From Bradyrhizobium diazoefficiens USDA 110 (GTDB lineage Bacteria; Pseudomonadota; Alphaproteobacteria; Rhizobiales; Xanthobacteraceae): DNA of 64,000 bases. The stretch's first letter is position 1. Each line of letters opens with the position of its first letter. The notes beneath the pieces were generated by a model, which had not been told where the DNA came from, ran no database searches, and saw nothing but the letters and a program-made list of their open reading frames with translations. The stretch covers positions 3,272,001 through 3,336,000 of the forward strand of contig NC_004463.1 in NCBI RefSeq assembly GCF_000011365.1, given 5' to 3'. Of the stretch, positions 43,180-51,913 are shown one piece after another. The position numbers and the translations under genes were made by a program.

Positions 43180-45162
43180 ATGGATTCCGTGAACGCGACC
43201 GCCCGCGAAGCCAAGGAATCCAAGATCTCGGAATCGGAGATCTTGGAATCGAGCATTGCGTCAGCCACGCAAGGCGTCCTCGGCTTCCAGCAATCCGACG
43301 GCCATTGGGTGTTCGAGCTCGAGGCCGACTGCACGATTCCGGCCGAATACGTTCTGTTGCGCCACTATCTCGCCGAGCCGGTCGACACCGTGCTCGAGGC
43401 CAAGATCGGCAATTATCTCCGTCGCGTGCAGGGCGCCCATGGCGGCTGGCCGCTCGTGCATGACGGCGAGTTCGACATGAGCGCCAGCGTGAAGGCGTAC
43501 TTCGCGCTGAAGATGATCGGGGATTCCATCGACGCCCCGCACATGGTGCGTGCGCGCGAGGCGATCCACGCCCGCGGCGGCGCTATTCACAGCAACGTCT
43601 TCACGCGCTTCATGCTCGCGATGTTCGGCATCGTGACCTGGCGCGCGGTGCCGGTGCTGCCGATCGAGATCATGCTGCTGCCGTTCTGGTCGCCGTTCCA
43701 CATCAACAAGATCTCCTACTGGGCGCGCACCACCATGGTGCCGCTGATGGTGATCGCCGCGCTGAAGCCGCGCGCGAAGAATCCGAAGGGCGTCGGCATC
43801 GACGAGCTGTTTCTCCAGGATCCGCGCTCGATCGGCATGACCGCGAAGGCGCCGCACCAGAGCATGGCCTGGTTCCTGCTGTTCCGTTCGCTCGATGCGA
43901 TCTTGCGCGTCATCGAGCCGCTGTTTCCGAAGAGCCTGCGCAAGCGCGCCATCGACACCGCGCTCGCCTTCAGCGAGGAGCGGCTCAACGGCGAGGACGG
44001 CATGGGCGCGATCTATCCGCCGATGGCCAACCTCGTCATGATGTACGACGCGCTCGGCAAGGACGAGAACTATCCGCCGCGCGCGGTCACGCGCCGGGGC
44101 ATCGACAAGCTGCTCGTGATCGGCGACGACGAGGCCTATTGCCAGCCCTGCGTCTCGCCGGTGTGGGATACGACGCTGACCGCCCACGCGCTGCTGGAGG
44201 CCGGCGGCGACAAGGCGGTGCCTGCGGCGAAGCATGGCCTCGACTGGCTGATCCCGAAGCAGGAGCTCGAGGTGAAGGGCGACTGGGCCGTGAAGCGGCC
44301 CGACGTGCGCCCGGGCGGCTGGGCGTTCCAGTACAACAATGCCTACTATCCCGATCTCGACGACACCGCGGTCGTGGTGATGTCGATGGACCGGATGCGC
44401 CGGGAGCACGGCGTCACCGGCTATGATTCCGCGATCGACCGTGGCCGGGAGTGGATCGAGGGCATGCAGAGCGACGACGGCGGCTGGGCCGCCTTCGACG
44501 TCAACAATCTCGAATATTACCTGAACAACATCCCGTTCTCGGACCATGGCGCGCTGCTAGATCCGCCGACCGAGGACGTCACCGCGCGCTGCGTCTCGAT
44601 GCTGGCCCAGCTCGGCGAGACCGCCAAGACCAGCAAGCATGTGGCCGACGGGGTCGCCTACCTCCGCAAGACCCAGCACCCGGAAGGGTCCTGGTACGGC
44701 CGCTGGGGCATGAACTTCATCTATGGAACCTGGTCGGTGCTCTGCGCCCTGAACATGGCCGGCGTCCGCCACGACGACCCGATGATTCGGAAAGCCGCCG
44801 ACTGGCTGGCCTCGATCCAGAACAAGGACGGGGGCTGGGGCGAGGACGCCGTCAGCTACCGGCTGGACTACAAGGGCTGGGAAGCCGCCCCCTCGACCGC
44901 CTCGCAAACGGCATGGGCCTTGCTTGCCCTGATGGCGGCAGGCGAGGTTGATCACCCGGCCGTCGCCCGCGGGGTGGAGTACCTGATTGCAACACAGAAC
45001 GAAAAAGGACTGTGGGACGAGCAGCGGTACACCGCCACAGGCTTTCCCCGTGTATTCTATCTACGGTATCATGGTTACTCGAAGTTCTTCCCGCTGTGGG
45101 CGCTGGCGCGGTACCGGAACTTGCGGAACACCAACAGCAGGGTGGTAGGGGTCGGAATGTGA
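43180..45162 (+). CDS. shc: squalene-hopene cyclase
   Basis: A 660-residue membrane-associated cyclase of the class II triterpene family. It protonates squalene at the DxDD motif (Asp392-Leu-Asp394-Asp395 in YYPDLDDTAVV) and folds it to hopene/hopanol. Several QW repeats are visible (for example GGWAAFDVNN, GSWYGRWGMNFIYG, GGWGEDAVSY, KGLWDEQRYTATGFP). The alpha/alpha barrel regions span residues ~25-310 and ~320-650. Length is standard. A ribosome site (CGGAG) precedes the ATG at good spacing. The stop overlaps the GTG of hpnG. Confidence 0.95.
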   Translation: MDSVNATAREAKESKISESEILESSIASATQGVLGFQQSDGHWVFELEADCTIPAEYVLLRHYLAEPVDTVLEAKIGNYLRRVQGAHGGWPLVHDGEFDMSASVKAYFALKMIGDSIDAPHMVRAREAIHARGGAIHSNVFTRFMLAMFGIVTWRAVPVLPIEIMLLPFWSPFHINKISYWARTTMVPLMVIAALKPRAKNPKGVGIDELFLQDPRSIGMTAKAPHQSMAWFLLFRSLDAILRVIEPLFPKSLRKRAIDTALAFSEERLNGEDGMGAIYPPMANLVMMYDALGKDENYPPRAVTRRGIDKLLVIGDDEAYCQPCVSPVWDTTLTAHALLEAGGDKAVPAAKHGLDWLIPKQELEVKGDWAVKRPDVRPGGWAFQYNNAYYPDLDDTAVVVMSMDRMRREHGVTGYDSAIDRGREWIEGMQSDDGGWAAFDVNNLEYYLNNIPFSDHGALLDPPTEDVTARCVSMLAQLGETAKTSKHVADGVAYLRKTQHPEGSWYGRWGMNFIYGTWSVLCALNMAGVRHDDPMIRKAADWLASIQNKDGGWGEDAVSYRLDYKGWEAAPSTASQTAWALLALMAAGEVDHPAVARGVEYLIATQNEKGLWDEQRYTATGFPRVFYLRYHGYSKFFPLWALARYRNLRNTNSRVVGVGM

Positions 45163-45908
45163 CTTTGGGGACGGGGGACTATCTTACCGCGGGCAATGCC
45201 ATTGATCCGCGGCCAATACTCATTGTGACCGGTCTGGTTCAGGAGGCCCGCATCGCGGCGGGCCCCGGAATGGCCGTCATCTGCTCGTCCAGCAGCCCGA
45301 CCCAGTTGCGGGCGCTCCTGACCGTGGTGGATCCTGAGACGATTCGCGGCGTGATCTCGTTCGGCGTGGCCGGCGGGCTCGACCCGACGCTGCGCTCCGG
45401 CGACGTCGTGCTGGCGACCGAGGTGCTGTCAGGCGACACCCGTTGGGCCGCTGGCCTATCGCTCGGCGACGACCTGATCGACCGCCTCACGTCAGGGCGC
45501 CGCCGCGTGGTGCGCGGCAGCCTCGCCGGCGCCGAGGAAGTGGTCACCGGGCGGTCCTGCAAGGCGGCGCTGCATTCGGAGACCGGCGCCTCCGCCGTCG
45601 ACATGGAAAGCCACATCGCGGCCGCCTACGCCGCCGAGGCGGGGCTGCCCTTTGCCGCGGTCCGCGTCATCAGCGACCCCGCCCATCGCGCGCTGCCGGC
45701 GCTCGCCCGCGCCGCCATCAAGCCGAACGGCCAGATCGACCTCGCGGCCGTGCTGCGCGGAATCGTGCGCAACCCGACGACGCTGCATGCGCTGGTCTCG
45801 ACCGGCATCGACTTCAACCGCGCGCTGCGCTCCCTGCGCGGTTGCCGCGACTTCCTGATCGGCACCGAGCTGGTCGACAGCGAGGCGTTGGTCGCCGAGA
45901 CAGTCTGA
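45159..45908 (+). CDS. hpnG: adenosylhopane nucleosidase (nucleoside phosphorylase family)
   Basis: 249 residues from a GTG that overlaps the shc stop (GTGA), so it is translationally coupled. The fold is the PNP/MTAN nucleosidase family: ILIVTGLVQEARIA, ISFGVAGGLDPTLRSGDVVLATEV, SGASAVDMESH-type segment (GASAVDMESHIAAAYAAE, with the Glu that contacts ribose) and RVISDPAHRALP. HpnG removes adenine from adenosylhopane made by HpnH, giving ribosylhopane (or its phosphate) on the way to bacteriohopanetetrol. It ends the hpnC-to-hpnG unit just before a bidirectional terminator. Confidence 0.9.
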   Translation: MTLGTGDYLTAGNAIDPRPILIVTGLVQEARIAAGPGMAVICSSSSPTQLRALLTVVDPETIRGVISFGVAGGLDPTLRSGDVVLATEVLSGDTRWAAGLSLGDDLIDRLTSGRRRVVRGSLAGAEEVVTGRSCKAALHSETGASAVDMESHIAAAYAAEAGLPFAAVRVISDPAHRALPALARAAIKPNGQIDLAAVLRGIVRNPTTLHALVSTGIDFNRALRSLRGCRDFLIGTELVDSEALVAETV

Positions 45909-45924
45909 GCGTCTCGATCTGACA

Positions 45925-45963
45925 AAAGAAAAGGCCCGGTCGCGATGGCGACCGGGCCTTTTT
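45925..45963. terminator. bidirectional intrinsic terminator between hpnG and hpnH
   Basis: GGCCCGGTCGC (45933-45943) pairs with GCGACCGGGCC (45948-45958) around a GATG loop. TTTTT follows on the plus strand, and the A-rich AAAAGAAAA on the left gives a T-run on the minus strand. It serves the convergent hpnG and hpnH genes. Confidence 0.92.
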
Positions 45964-45985
45964 GTTCGTGGTGCTGTTTCTCGCC

Positions 45986-47146
45986 TTACGCGGCCGTCGA
46001 GGCCTTCCGTGCGGCCTTCTCCTGCGCGGCGGCGGCCTCGTCCTTGCGGATCTCGGAGAGCTTCTTCTGGACCTGCTCCGAGAAGATGTACTGCGCCGGG
46101 CGCTGCTTGCTCATGTCGATCTCCGGCGCCATCGGGCCAGAGGTCTTGACGCCGCGCAGCGACACCCACATCGCCTTCAGCGGGTTGTTCAGCGCTGCGG
46201 TCGCCGCGGTCGGCTCGTAGCCGCAATGGGCCATACAGTCGGCGCACTTCTCGTACTTGCCGGTGCCGTAGGTCTCCCAGTCGGTGGTGTCCATCAGCTC
46301 CTTGAAGGTCTTGGCATAGCCTTCACCGAGCAGATAGCAGGGCTTCTGCCAGCCGAAGATGTTGCGCGCGGGCATGCCCCAGGGCGTGCACTCGTATTCC
46401 TGGTTGCCGGCGAGGAAGTCGAGGAACAGGCCGGAATGCATGAAGTTCCACTTCTTGCCCTTGCCCATCGCGAAGACGTCGCGGAACAGCTTCTTGGTCT
46501 TGGTGCGGTTGAGGAAGTGCTCCTGGTCCGGCGCACGCTCATAGGCGTAGCCCGGCGACATCGAGACGCCGACACCGAGCTCGACAGTGAGGTCGAGGAA
46601 CTTCGCGATCTCCTCGGCCGGATGGCCGTCGAAGATGGTGGCGTTGACGTTGACCGTGAAGCCGCGCGCCTTGGCCGCCTTGATCGCGGAGACGGCGCGG
46701 TCGAACACGCCCTTCTGCGACACCGCCTTGTCGTGATGGTCCTTCAGGCCGTCGAGATGCACGGAGAAGAACAAATACGGGGAGGGCTCGAACAAATCGA
46801 GCTTCTTCTCGAGCAGCAGCGCGTTGGTGCAGAGCGAGACGAACTTCTTGCGCGCGACGAGGCCGCGCACAATCTCGCCGATCTCCTTGTGGATCAGCGG
46901 CTCGCCGCCGGGAATGGCGACCATCGGCGCACCGCATTCGTCGGCCGCGTCCCAGCACTCCTGCGCCGTCATGCGGCGGTTCAGGATCGCATCCGGATAA
47001 TCGATCTTGCCGCAGCCGACGCAGGCGAGGTTGCAGCGGAACAGCGGCTCCAGCATCAGCACGAGCGGATAGCGTTTGCGGCCAAGCAGTTTCTGCTTGA
47101 GCAAATAGCCGCCGATACGCATTTCCTTGAAGAAGGGGATAGCCAT
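45986..47146 (-). CDS. hpnH: adenosyl-hopene transferase (radical SAM)
   Basis: A 386-residue radical-SAM enzyme. The [4Fe-4S] motif is Cys38-x3-Cys42-x2-Cys45 (FRCNLACVGCGKID), and GGEPLIHKEIGEIVRGL is the SAM-binding GGE segment. A SPASM-like C-terminal Cys cluster is suggested by KCADCMAHCGYEP. HpnH adds the adenosyl radical to diploptene (hopene) and forms adenosylhopane, the first C35 hopanoid. It follows ispH after 35 nt on the minus strand, so isoprenoid precursor supply and hopanoid side-chain building are co-transcribed. The C-terminus is an Ala/Lys-rich tail. Confidence 0.95.
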   Translation of the reverse strand: MAIPFFKEMRIGGYLLKQKLLGRKRYPLVLMLEPLFRCNLACVGCGKIDYPDAILNRRMTAQECWDAADECGAPMVAIPGGEPLIHKEIGEIVRGLVARKKFVSLCTNALLLEKKLDLFEPSPYLFFSVHLDGLKDHHDKAVSQKGVFDRAVSAIKAAKARGFTVNVNATIFDGHPAEEIAKFLDLTVELGVGVSMSPGYAYERAPDQEHFLNRTKTKKLFRDVFAMGKGKKWNFMHSGLFLDFLAGNQEYECTPWGMPARNIFGWQKPCYLLGEGYAKTFKELMDTTDWETYGTGKYEKCADCMAHCGYEPTAATAALNNPLKAMWVSLRGVKTSGPMAPEIDMSKQRPAQYIFSEQVQKKLSEIRKDEAAAAQEKAARKASTAA

Positions 47147-47181
47147 TACACGTTTCTTTCTGGGCTTGAAATTCGGGTGGG

Positions 47182-48108
47182 TCAGCTCGCAGCCAGTTCG
47201 GCCGGAAGCCGGAATTCGATGTTTTCCTCGCGGCCCGGCAGCACCTGGACCTTGACTGGTCCGATCCGCCGCATCGCTTCGATCACGTCATCCACGAGTA
47301 CCTCGGGCGCCGAGGCGCCGGCCGTGACGCCGACGGTCCTGGCATCTTTCAACCACTCCGGATTGAGTTCGCTGCCGTCGGCAATCAAATAACTCGCGAC
47401 ACCGGCTTCAGTGCCGATTTCGCGGAGCCGGTTCGAGTTCGAGCTATTGGCAGCGCCCACCACCAAGATCACGTCGACCAGCTTGCTCAAGTCCCTTACC
47501 GCAGATTGGCGGTTCTGTGTCGCATAGCAGATATCCCGGATATCCGGGCCTTGAATATCTGTAAAGCGGGCCTGAAGGGCCGAAATGATGTCCCTGGTGT
47601 CGTCCACCGACAGGGTGGTCTGGGTGATGTAGGCCACTGGCGTATCCGCCGGCAGCGTGAGGGCGTTAACCTCTTCGACGCTTTGAACAAGCAGCACGGG
47701 GGCGGGAACCTGGCCCATCGTGCCCTCGACCTCGGGGTGGCCGGCATGGCCGATCAGGATCAGGGTGCGGCCCTTGGTGATATAGCGCTTCCCCTGATTG
47801 TGAACTTTCGTGACCAGGGGGCAGGTGGCATTGAGCACCGGAAGGTCGCGCGCGGCGGCCTCTTCCTCGACGCTGCGGGCGACGCCATGGGCGCTGAAAA
47901 CGGTCACCGCCTTCGGCGGAACCTCGGACAGCTCCTCGACGAAGATGGCGCCCTTGTTCTTCAGGCTCTCGACCACGTATTTGTTGTGCACGATCTCGTG
48001 GCGCACGTAGACGGGCGGGCCGAACTTCTCCAGCGCCCGTTCCACGATCTCGATCGCCCGCACCACGCCCGCGCAGAAACCGCGCGGTTGCGCTAGATAA
48101 ACTTCCAT
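47182..48108 (-). CDS. ispH: 4-hydroxy-3-methylbut-2-enyl diphosphate reductase
   Basis: 308 residues from the ATG at 48108 ([15 protein letters not shown]), the conserved IspH start; the frame extends 50 codons upstream without similarity. The enzyme makes IPP and DMAPP in the last step of the MEP pathway with a [4Fe-4S] cluster. The three ligand cysteines are seen at Cys12 (PRGFCAGVV), in [11 protein letters not shown] and in [10 protein letters not shown]. His residues of VFSAHGVA and [12 protein letters not shown] line the site. It is the first gene of the ispH-hpnH pair. Such pairing of ispH with hopanoid genes gives extra precursor supply; a second housekeeping ispH may exist elsewhere. 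Confidence 0.93.
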   Translation of the reverse strand: MEVYLAQPRGFCAGVVRAIEIVERALEKFGPPVYVRHEIVHNKYVVESLKNKGAIFVEELSEVPPKAVTVFSAHGVARSVEEEAAARDLPVLNATCPLVTKVHNQGKRYITKGRTLILIGHAGHPEVEGTMGQVPAPVLLVQSVEEVNALTLPADTPVAYITQTTLSVDDTRDIISALQARFTDIQGPDIRDICYATQNRQSAVRDLSKLVDVILVVGAANSSNSNRLREIGTEAGVASYLIADGSELNPEWLKDARTVGVTAGASAPEVLVDDVIEAMRRIGPVKVQVLPGREENIEFRLPAELAAS

Positions 48109-48559
48109 AGGACGCCCATCACGCAAGTTGCACCAATCCGCTTCAAAGTTCCCGGCGGCACCTCGATACTGACCAATGAGTTGCAATATCCGCACCATTG
48201 GTTTCGCGCACGCGGTAGCCACCCACCCCCGTCGGGGCTCCGGCGCATGGAGGCGCAATACTTTGTGTCAAAAAATCGGCAGAAAGGAAAGGTCGGATAG
48301 ACCTTTGGTTCCCCGCCGGGTATTATAGTATGGAAATTGCGATGAGCAAAATGGCGACATTTGTGCTCACCCCTTCGTCACTTTCCCGCCTCAACTCCCC
48401 GGCTATACCGACCGCCCCGCATGATTTTGCCACGGTCCGCGCCGTTTACCTCGAACCTTCTTGCGGCGAGAGCCACTTAAAACAGCAATAGGTTTCGCCC
48501 GGGAACTCCGATAAACAGCGGGCGTTTTCGGCAAGCTGTTAACACCAGAAAGAAAAGAT
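48109..48559. other. divergent promoter region between ispH and hpnN
   Basis: 451 bp without a gene, carrying the promoters of ispH-hpnH (left) and hpnN (right). It is AT-richer than the flanks between about 48260 and 48370. A loose inverted repeat ACCAATG/CATTGGT lies at 48172-48202. The clear element is the EcfG-like promoter annotated separately. Confidence 0.6.
48502..48526 (+). promoter_or_regulatory. EcfG (general stress sigma) type promoter of hpnN
   Basis: GGAAC (48502-48506), a spacer of exactly 16 nt, and CGTT (48523-48526) match the alphaproteobacterial EcfG consensus. The -10 element ends 33 nt before the hpnN GTG, giving a leader of roughly 25 nt with AGAAAGAAAAG as ribosome site. 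This predicts induction of the hopanoid exporter by the general stress response. Seen by eye; not tested. Confidence 0.68.
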
Positions 48560-51148
48560 GTGCTGCAAAGCGTAGTCGTTGCCATCGTCAGGGCCTGTAC
48601 CCGGTTTGCCTCCCTCGTCGTCGTTCTCGGGCTCCTGCTTGCGGTGGGGGCCGGCTATTACACGTCCAAGCACTTCGCCATCAACACCGACATCAACTCG
48701 CTGATTGCCCAGAATCTGGACTGGCGCCAGCGCGACCAGCAATTCGACCGCGCCTTCGACCGCGACGCGACGATTACGGCAGTGGTCGAGGCAAAGACGC
48801 CGGAAATGGCGACCGCGGCATCGGACGCGCTGTTTGCCAAGCTGAAGGACGACAAGACCAACTTCCAGTCGATGCAGCAGCTCGGCACCGGCGAGTTCTT
48901 CGAGAAGAACGGCCTCTTGTTCCTGCCGACCGAGGAGGTCGCCAAGGTCACCGGCGAGTTCGAATCGGCGGCGCCCCTGATCGAGATCATGGCGGGCGAC
49001 CCCTCGATCCGCGGCCTGACCGGCGCGCTGGAGACGGGACTTGCCGGCGTCAAGCGCGGCCAGGTCAAGCTCGACAATACCGCGCGGCCTTTCAACCTGA
49101 TCGCGCAGACGGTCGAGACCGTGCTCAACAAGGGCAATGCGAGCTTCTCGTGGCGCGAACTCGTCAGCGACGAGCCGCTGTCGGATTCCGACAAGCGCGC
49201 CTTCATCGAGTTCAAGCCGATCCTCGACTACAACGCGCTGGAGCCCGGCAAGGGCGCTACCGACGCGATCCGCAAGGCTGCGGCGGATCTGGATTTCGCG
49301 ACCAAATACCAGGCGCGGGTGCGACTGACCGGCCCGGTGCCGATCGCCAATGAGGAATATGCCACCGTCCAGGAAGGCGCCGTCGTCAACGGCGTCGGCA
49401 CCGTCCTCGTCGTGCTGCTGATCCTGTGGCTGGCGCTGCACTCGGCGAAGATCATCTTCGCGGTGTTCGTCAATCTCTTCGTCGGCCTTGCCATCACGAC
49501 CGCCGCCGGCCTGATGATGGTCGGATCGTTCAATTTGCTGTCGATCGCGTTCGCGGTGCTGTTCGTCGGCCTCGGCGTCGATTTCGGCATCCAGTACAGC
49601 GTCCGCTACCGCTCGGAGCGCTACAAGCACAACGACCTTTCGGGTGCGCTGGTGCTGGCAGCGAAGCGCTCTGCGGTGCCGCTGTCGCTTGCGGCGATGG
49701 CGACCGCGGCAGGCTTCCTTTGCTTCATGCCTACGGACTATCAAGGCATCGCGGAGCTCGGCCAGATCGCCGGCGTCGGCATGCTGGTGGCTTTCCTCTC
49801 TTCGATCACCGTTCTGCCGGCAATGCTGAAGCTGCTCAACCCACCCGGCGAGAAGGAGCCCGTGGGCTACGCCTTCCTGGCGCCGCTCGATCACTTCCTG
49901 GAGAAGCATCGTGTGCTGGTGGTGGGGGGCACGCTGCTGCTCGCGCTCGCCGGCTTGCCGCTGCTCTATTTCATGAAGTTCGACTTCAACCCGATGAACC
50001 TGCGCAACCCGAAGGCCGAATCGATCGCGACCTTCCTCGACCTGCGCAAGGATCCCAACACCGGTGCCAATGCCATCAACGTGATGACGACGTCCGAGGA
50101 GCAGGCACGGCAGGTCGAGGCGAAGCTGGAGAAGGTGCCGGAGGTGCTGCGCGTGATGTCGCTCGACAGCTTCGTGCCGCAAGACCAGCAGCCGAAGCTG
50201 AAGCTGATCGCACAGGGCGCCAAGGTGCTGAACCCCGCGCTCAATCCCGACCAGATCGATGCCGCGCCGTCGGACAAGGAGAACGTCGATGCGCTGAAAT
50301 CCTCGGTCGACAATCTGCGCCGGACCGCCGGCGATGCGAAGGGGCCGGGCGCGGTCGCCTCGCGCCGCCTTGCGGACGCGCTCGAGAAGCTCGCCAATGC
50401 CGACGAGGCCATGCGCAACAAGGCGCAGGACGTGTTCGTCACGCCGATGAAGATCGTGTTCGACCAGCTCAGGAACGCGATGCAGGCCGAGCCGGTCACC
50501 CTGAAGTCATTGCCGCCCGATCTGGTCAGCGCCTGGAAGAGCAAGGACGGCATCATCCGCGTCGAGGCGCTGCCCAAGGGCGATCCCAACGACAACGACA
50601 CGCTGCGCAGATTTGCGGCGGCGGTGCTCGTTGCCGAGCCGACCGCGATCGGCGGGCCGGTCTCGATCCTGAAATCCGGCGACACCGTGGTGAAGGCGTT
50701 CATCCACGCCGGCGTCTACGCACTGCTGGTGATCGGCCTTCTGCTGTGGATCACGCTCCGCCGGTTCGTGGACGTGCTGATGACGCTGGTGCCGCTCCTG
50801 GTTGCCGGCGCGGTCACGCTCGAGATCTGCGTGCTGATCGGCCTGCCGCTCAACTTCGCCAACATCGTCGCGTTCCCGCTGCTGCTCGGCGTCGGCGTCG
50901 CCTTCAAGATCTACTATGTCGTGGCCTGGCGCTCGGGCAGAACAAACCTGCTTCAGACCAGCCTGACACGCGCGATCTTCTTCAGCGCGCTGACGACGGC
51001 GACGGCATTCGGCAGCCTGTGGCTGTCGAGCCATCCCGGCACGTCCAGCATGGGCAAGCTGCTGGCGCTCTCACTGGTGACGACGCTCGCCGCCGTGCTG
51101 CTGTTCCAGCCGGCCCTAATGGGCAAGCCCCGCAATCTCAGGGAGTAG
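48560..51148 (+). CDS. hpnN: hopanoid exporter HpnN (RND/MMPL family)
   Basis: An 862-residue inner-membrane transporter starting with GTG (an ATG ending on the same base is out of frame). It has the RND/MMPL layout: first helix ~12-32 (FASLVVVLGLLLAVGAGYYT), a periplasmic domain, a helix bundle ~280-420 (VLVVLLILWLALHSAKIIF, AFAVLFVGLGVDFGIQYSVRYR), a second periplasmic domain with the Lys/Asp-rich KSSVDNLRRTAGDAKG segment, and a second bundle ~715-855. HpnN moves hopanoids from the inner to the outer membrane in Rhodopseudomonas. An EcfG-type promoter precedes it. Its 3' end overlaps the convergent DUF2147 gene by 33 bp. Confidence 0.9.
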   Translation: MLQSVVVAIVRACTRFASLVVVLGLLLAVGAGYYTSKHFAINTDINSLIAQNLDWRQRDQQFDRAFDRDATITAVVEAKTPEMATAASDALFAKLKDDKTNFQSMQQLGTGEFFEKNGLLFLPTEEVAKVTGEFESAAPLIEIMAGDPSIRGLTGALETGLAGVKRGQVKLDNTARPFNLIAQTVETVLNKGNASFSWRELVSDEPLSDSDKRAFIEFKPILDYNALEPGKGATDAIRKAAADLDFATKYQARVRLTGPVPIANEEYATVQEGAVVNGVGTVLVVLLILWLALHSAKIIFAVFVNLFVGLAITTAAGLMMVGSFNLLSIAFAVLFVGLGVDFGIQYSVRYRSERYKHNDLSGALVLAAKRSAVPLSLAAMATAAGFLCFMPTDYQGIAELGQIAGVGMLVAFLSSITVLPAMLKLLNPPGEKEPVGYAFLAPLDHFLEKHRVLVVGGTLLLALAGLPLLYFMKFDFNPMNLRNPKAESIATFLDLRKDPNTGANAINVMTTSEEQARQVEAKLEKVPEVLRVMSLDSFVPQDQQPKLKLIAQGAKVLNPALNPDQIDAAPSDKENVDALKSSVDNLRRTAGDAKGPGAVASRRLADALEKLANADEAMRNKAQDVFVTPMKIVFDQLRNAMQAEPVTLKSLPPDLVSAWKSKDGIIRVEALPKGDPNDNDTLRRFAAAVLVAEPTAIGGPVSILKSGDTVVKAFIHAGVYALLVIGLLLWITLRRFVDVLMTLVPLLVAGAVTLEICVLIGLPLNFANIVAFPLLLGVGVAFKIYYVVAWRSGRTNLLQTSLTRAIFFSALTTATAFGSLWLSSHPGTSSMGKLLALSLVTTLAAVLLFQPALMGKPRNLRE

Positions 51149-51772
51149 GCAGATGTCGCCGACGGGGTCGGCGGCGCCCTTCTGACCGGGCTTGGCCGCC
51201 GTGGCGGTTTTCGGGGCCGGCGCAGGCGCTGTGGCGCCCGTCGTGCCTTGGGGCACTGTGCCTTGGGGTGGTGCAGTGCCTTGGGCTTTCGGCGCCGCGC
51301 CGGTGGGCTTCGGCGCGCCCTTGGCCATGGCGTTGGCGGGGCTCAAGGGGATCGGCGGTCCGACCCGGGTCCAGGTTTCGCCGCCGCAGAGGAAGCCCAT
51401 CACGCAGCCCTTGATCTCAAGCTGGTCGGTACCGGCCGGAGTGATGGTCGCGCTGTAGAGCTGGCCGTCTTTCGCGTTGTAGACCTGTCCTTCCCACTGA
51501 TCGACGCCGGGCTTCTTCTTCATGTCGATCAGGGTCGCCATGCCCAGCGTCGGCCTGTTCTGTTTCGAGACATCCGGGTTGTTCTCGTCACGGCCGCCAG
51601 GCTGCTTTTCCCAGGAAACCGCGCCCCACATGCTGCCATTGCATTGGGCGACACGGATGTTGGCGACGCCGTCGGCGACCCGCCAGTCGCCGGTGGGGTC
51701 GGCGGCGAGAGCAGGAGTCAGGCAGGCGTAACCGCCAGCCAGTATAATTCCGGTGTAAAGGGCCAAACGCAT
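51116..51772 (-). CDS. exported DUF2147-domain protein
   Basis: 218 residues from the ATG at 51772 (MRLALYTG); eight more codons upstream are open but unlikely. The signal peptide ends at ALA before ADPTGDW. DUF2147 covers about residues 24-125: PTGDWRVADGVANIRVAQC, WGAVSWEKQPGG, LGMATLIDMKK, WEGQVYNAKDGQLYSATI and LEIKGCVMGFLCGGETWTRV. The tail is rich in Pro, Ala, Gly and Thr (low complexity, GTAPPQGTVPQGTTGATAPA) and ends DICLLPEIAGLAH. Overlap with the end of hpnN is tail-to-tail (33 bp), so transcripts would be antisense there. Function is unknown; an envelope role is likely. Confidence 0.82.
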   Translation of the reverse strand: MRLALYTGIILAGGYACLTPALAADPTGDWRVADGVANIRVAQCNGSMWGAVSWEKQPGGRDENNPDVSKQNRPTLGMATLIDMKKKPGVDQWEGQVYNAKDGQLYSATITPAGTDQLEIKGCVMGFLCGGETWTRVGPPIPLSPANAMAKGAPKPTGAAPKAQGTAPPQGTVPQGTTGATAPAPAPKTATAAKPGQKGAADPVGDICLLPEIAGLAH

Positions 51773-51913
51773 GAGTGTTCCTTGGCAGTGCAACATGGTT
51801 TAAAGCTGTGCTTGCGAAGATGGTCCGAAAAAGGGCAAAAGGCCGCACAGACCGTTTTCTGTAACGGTCCGTTTCCAGTTGACGAGACGGCCCTCAACCG
51901 AAGTATGTAGCGG

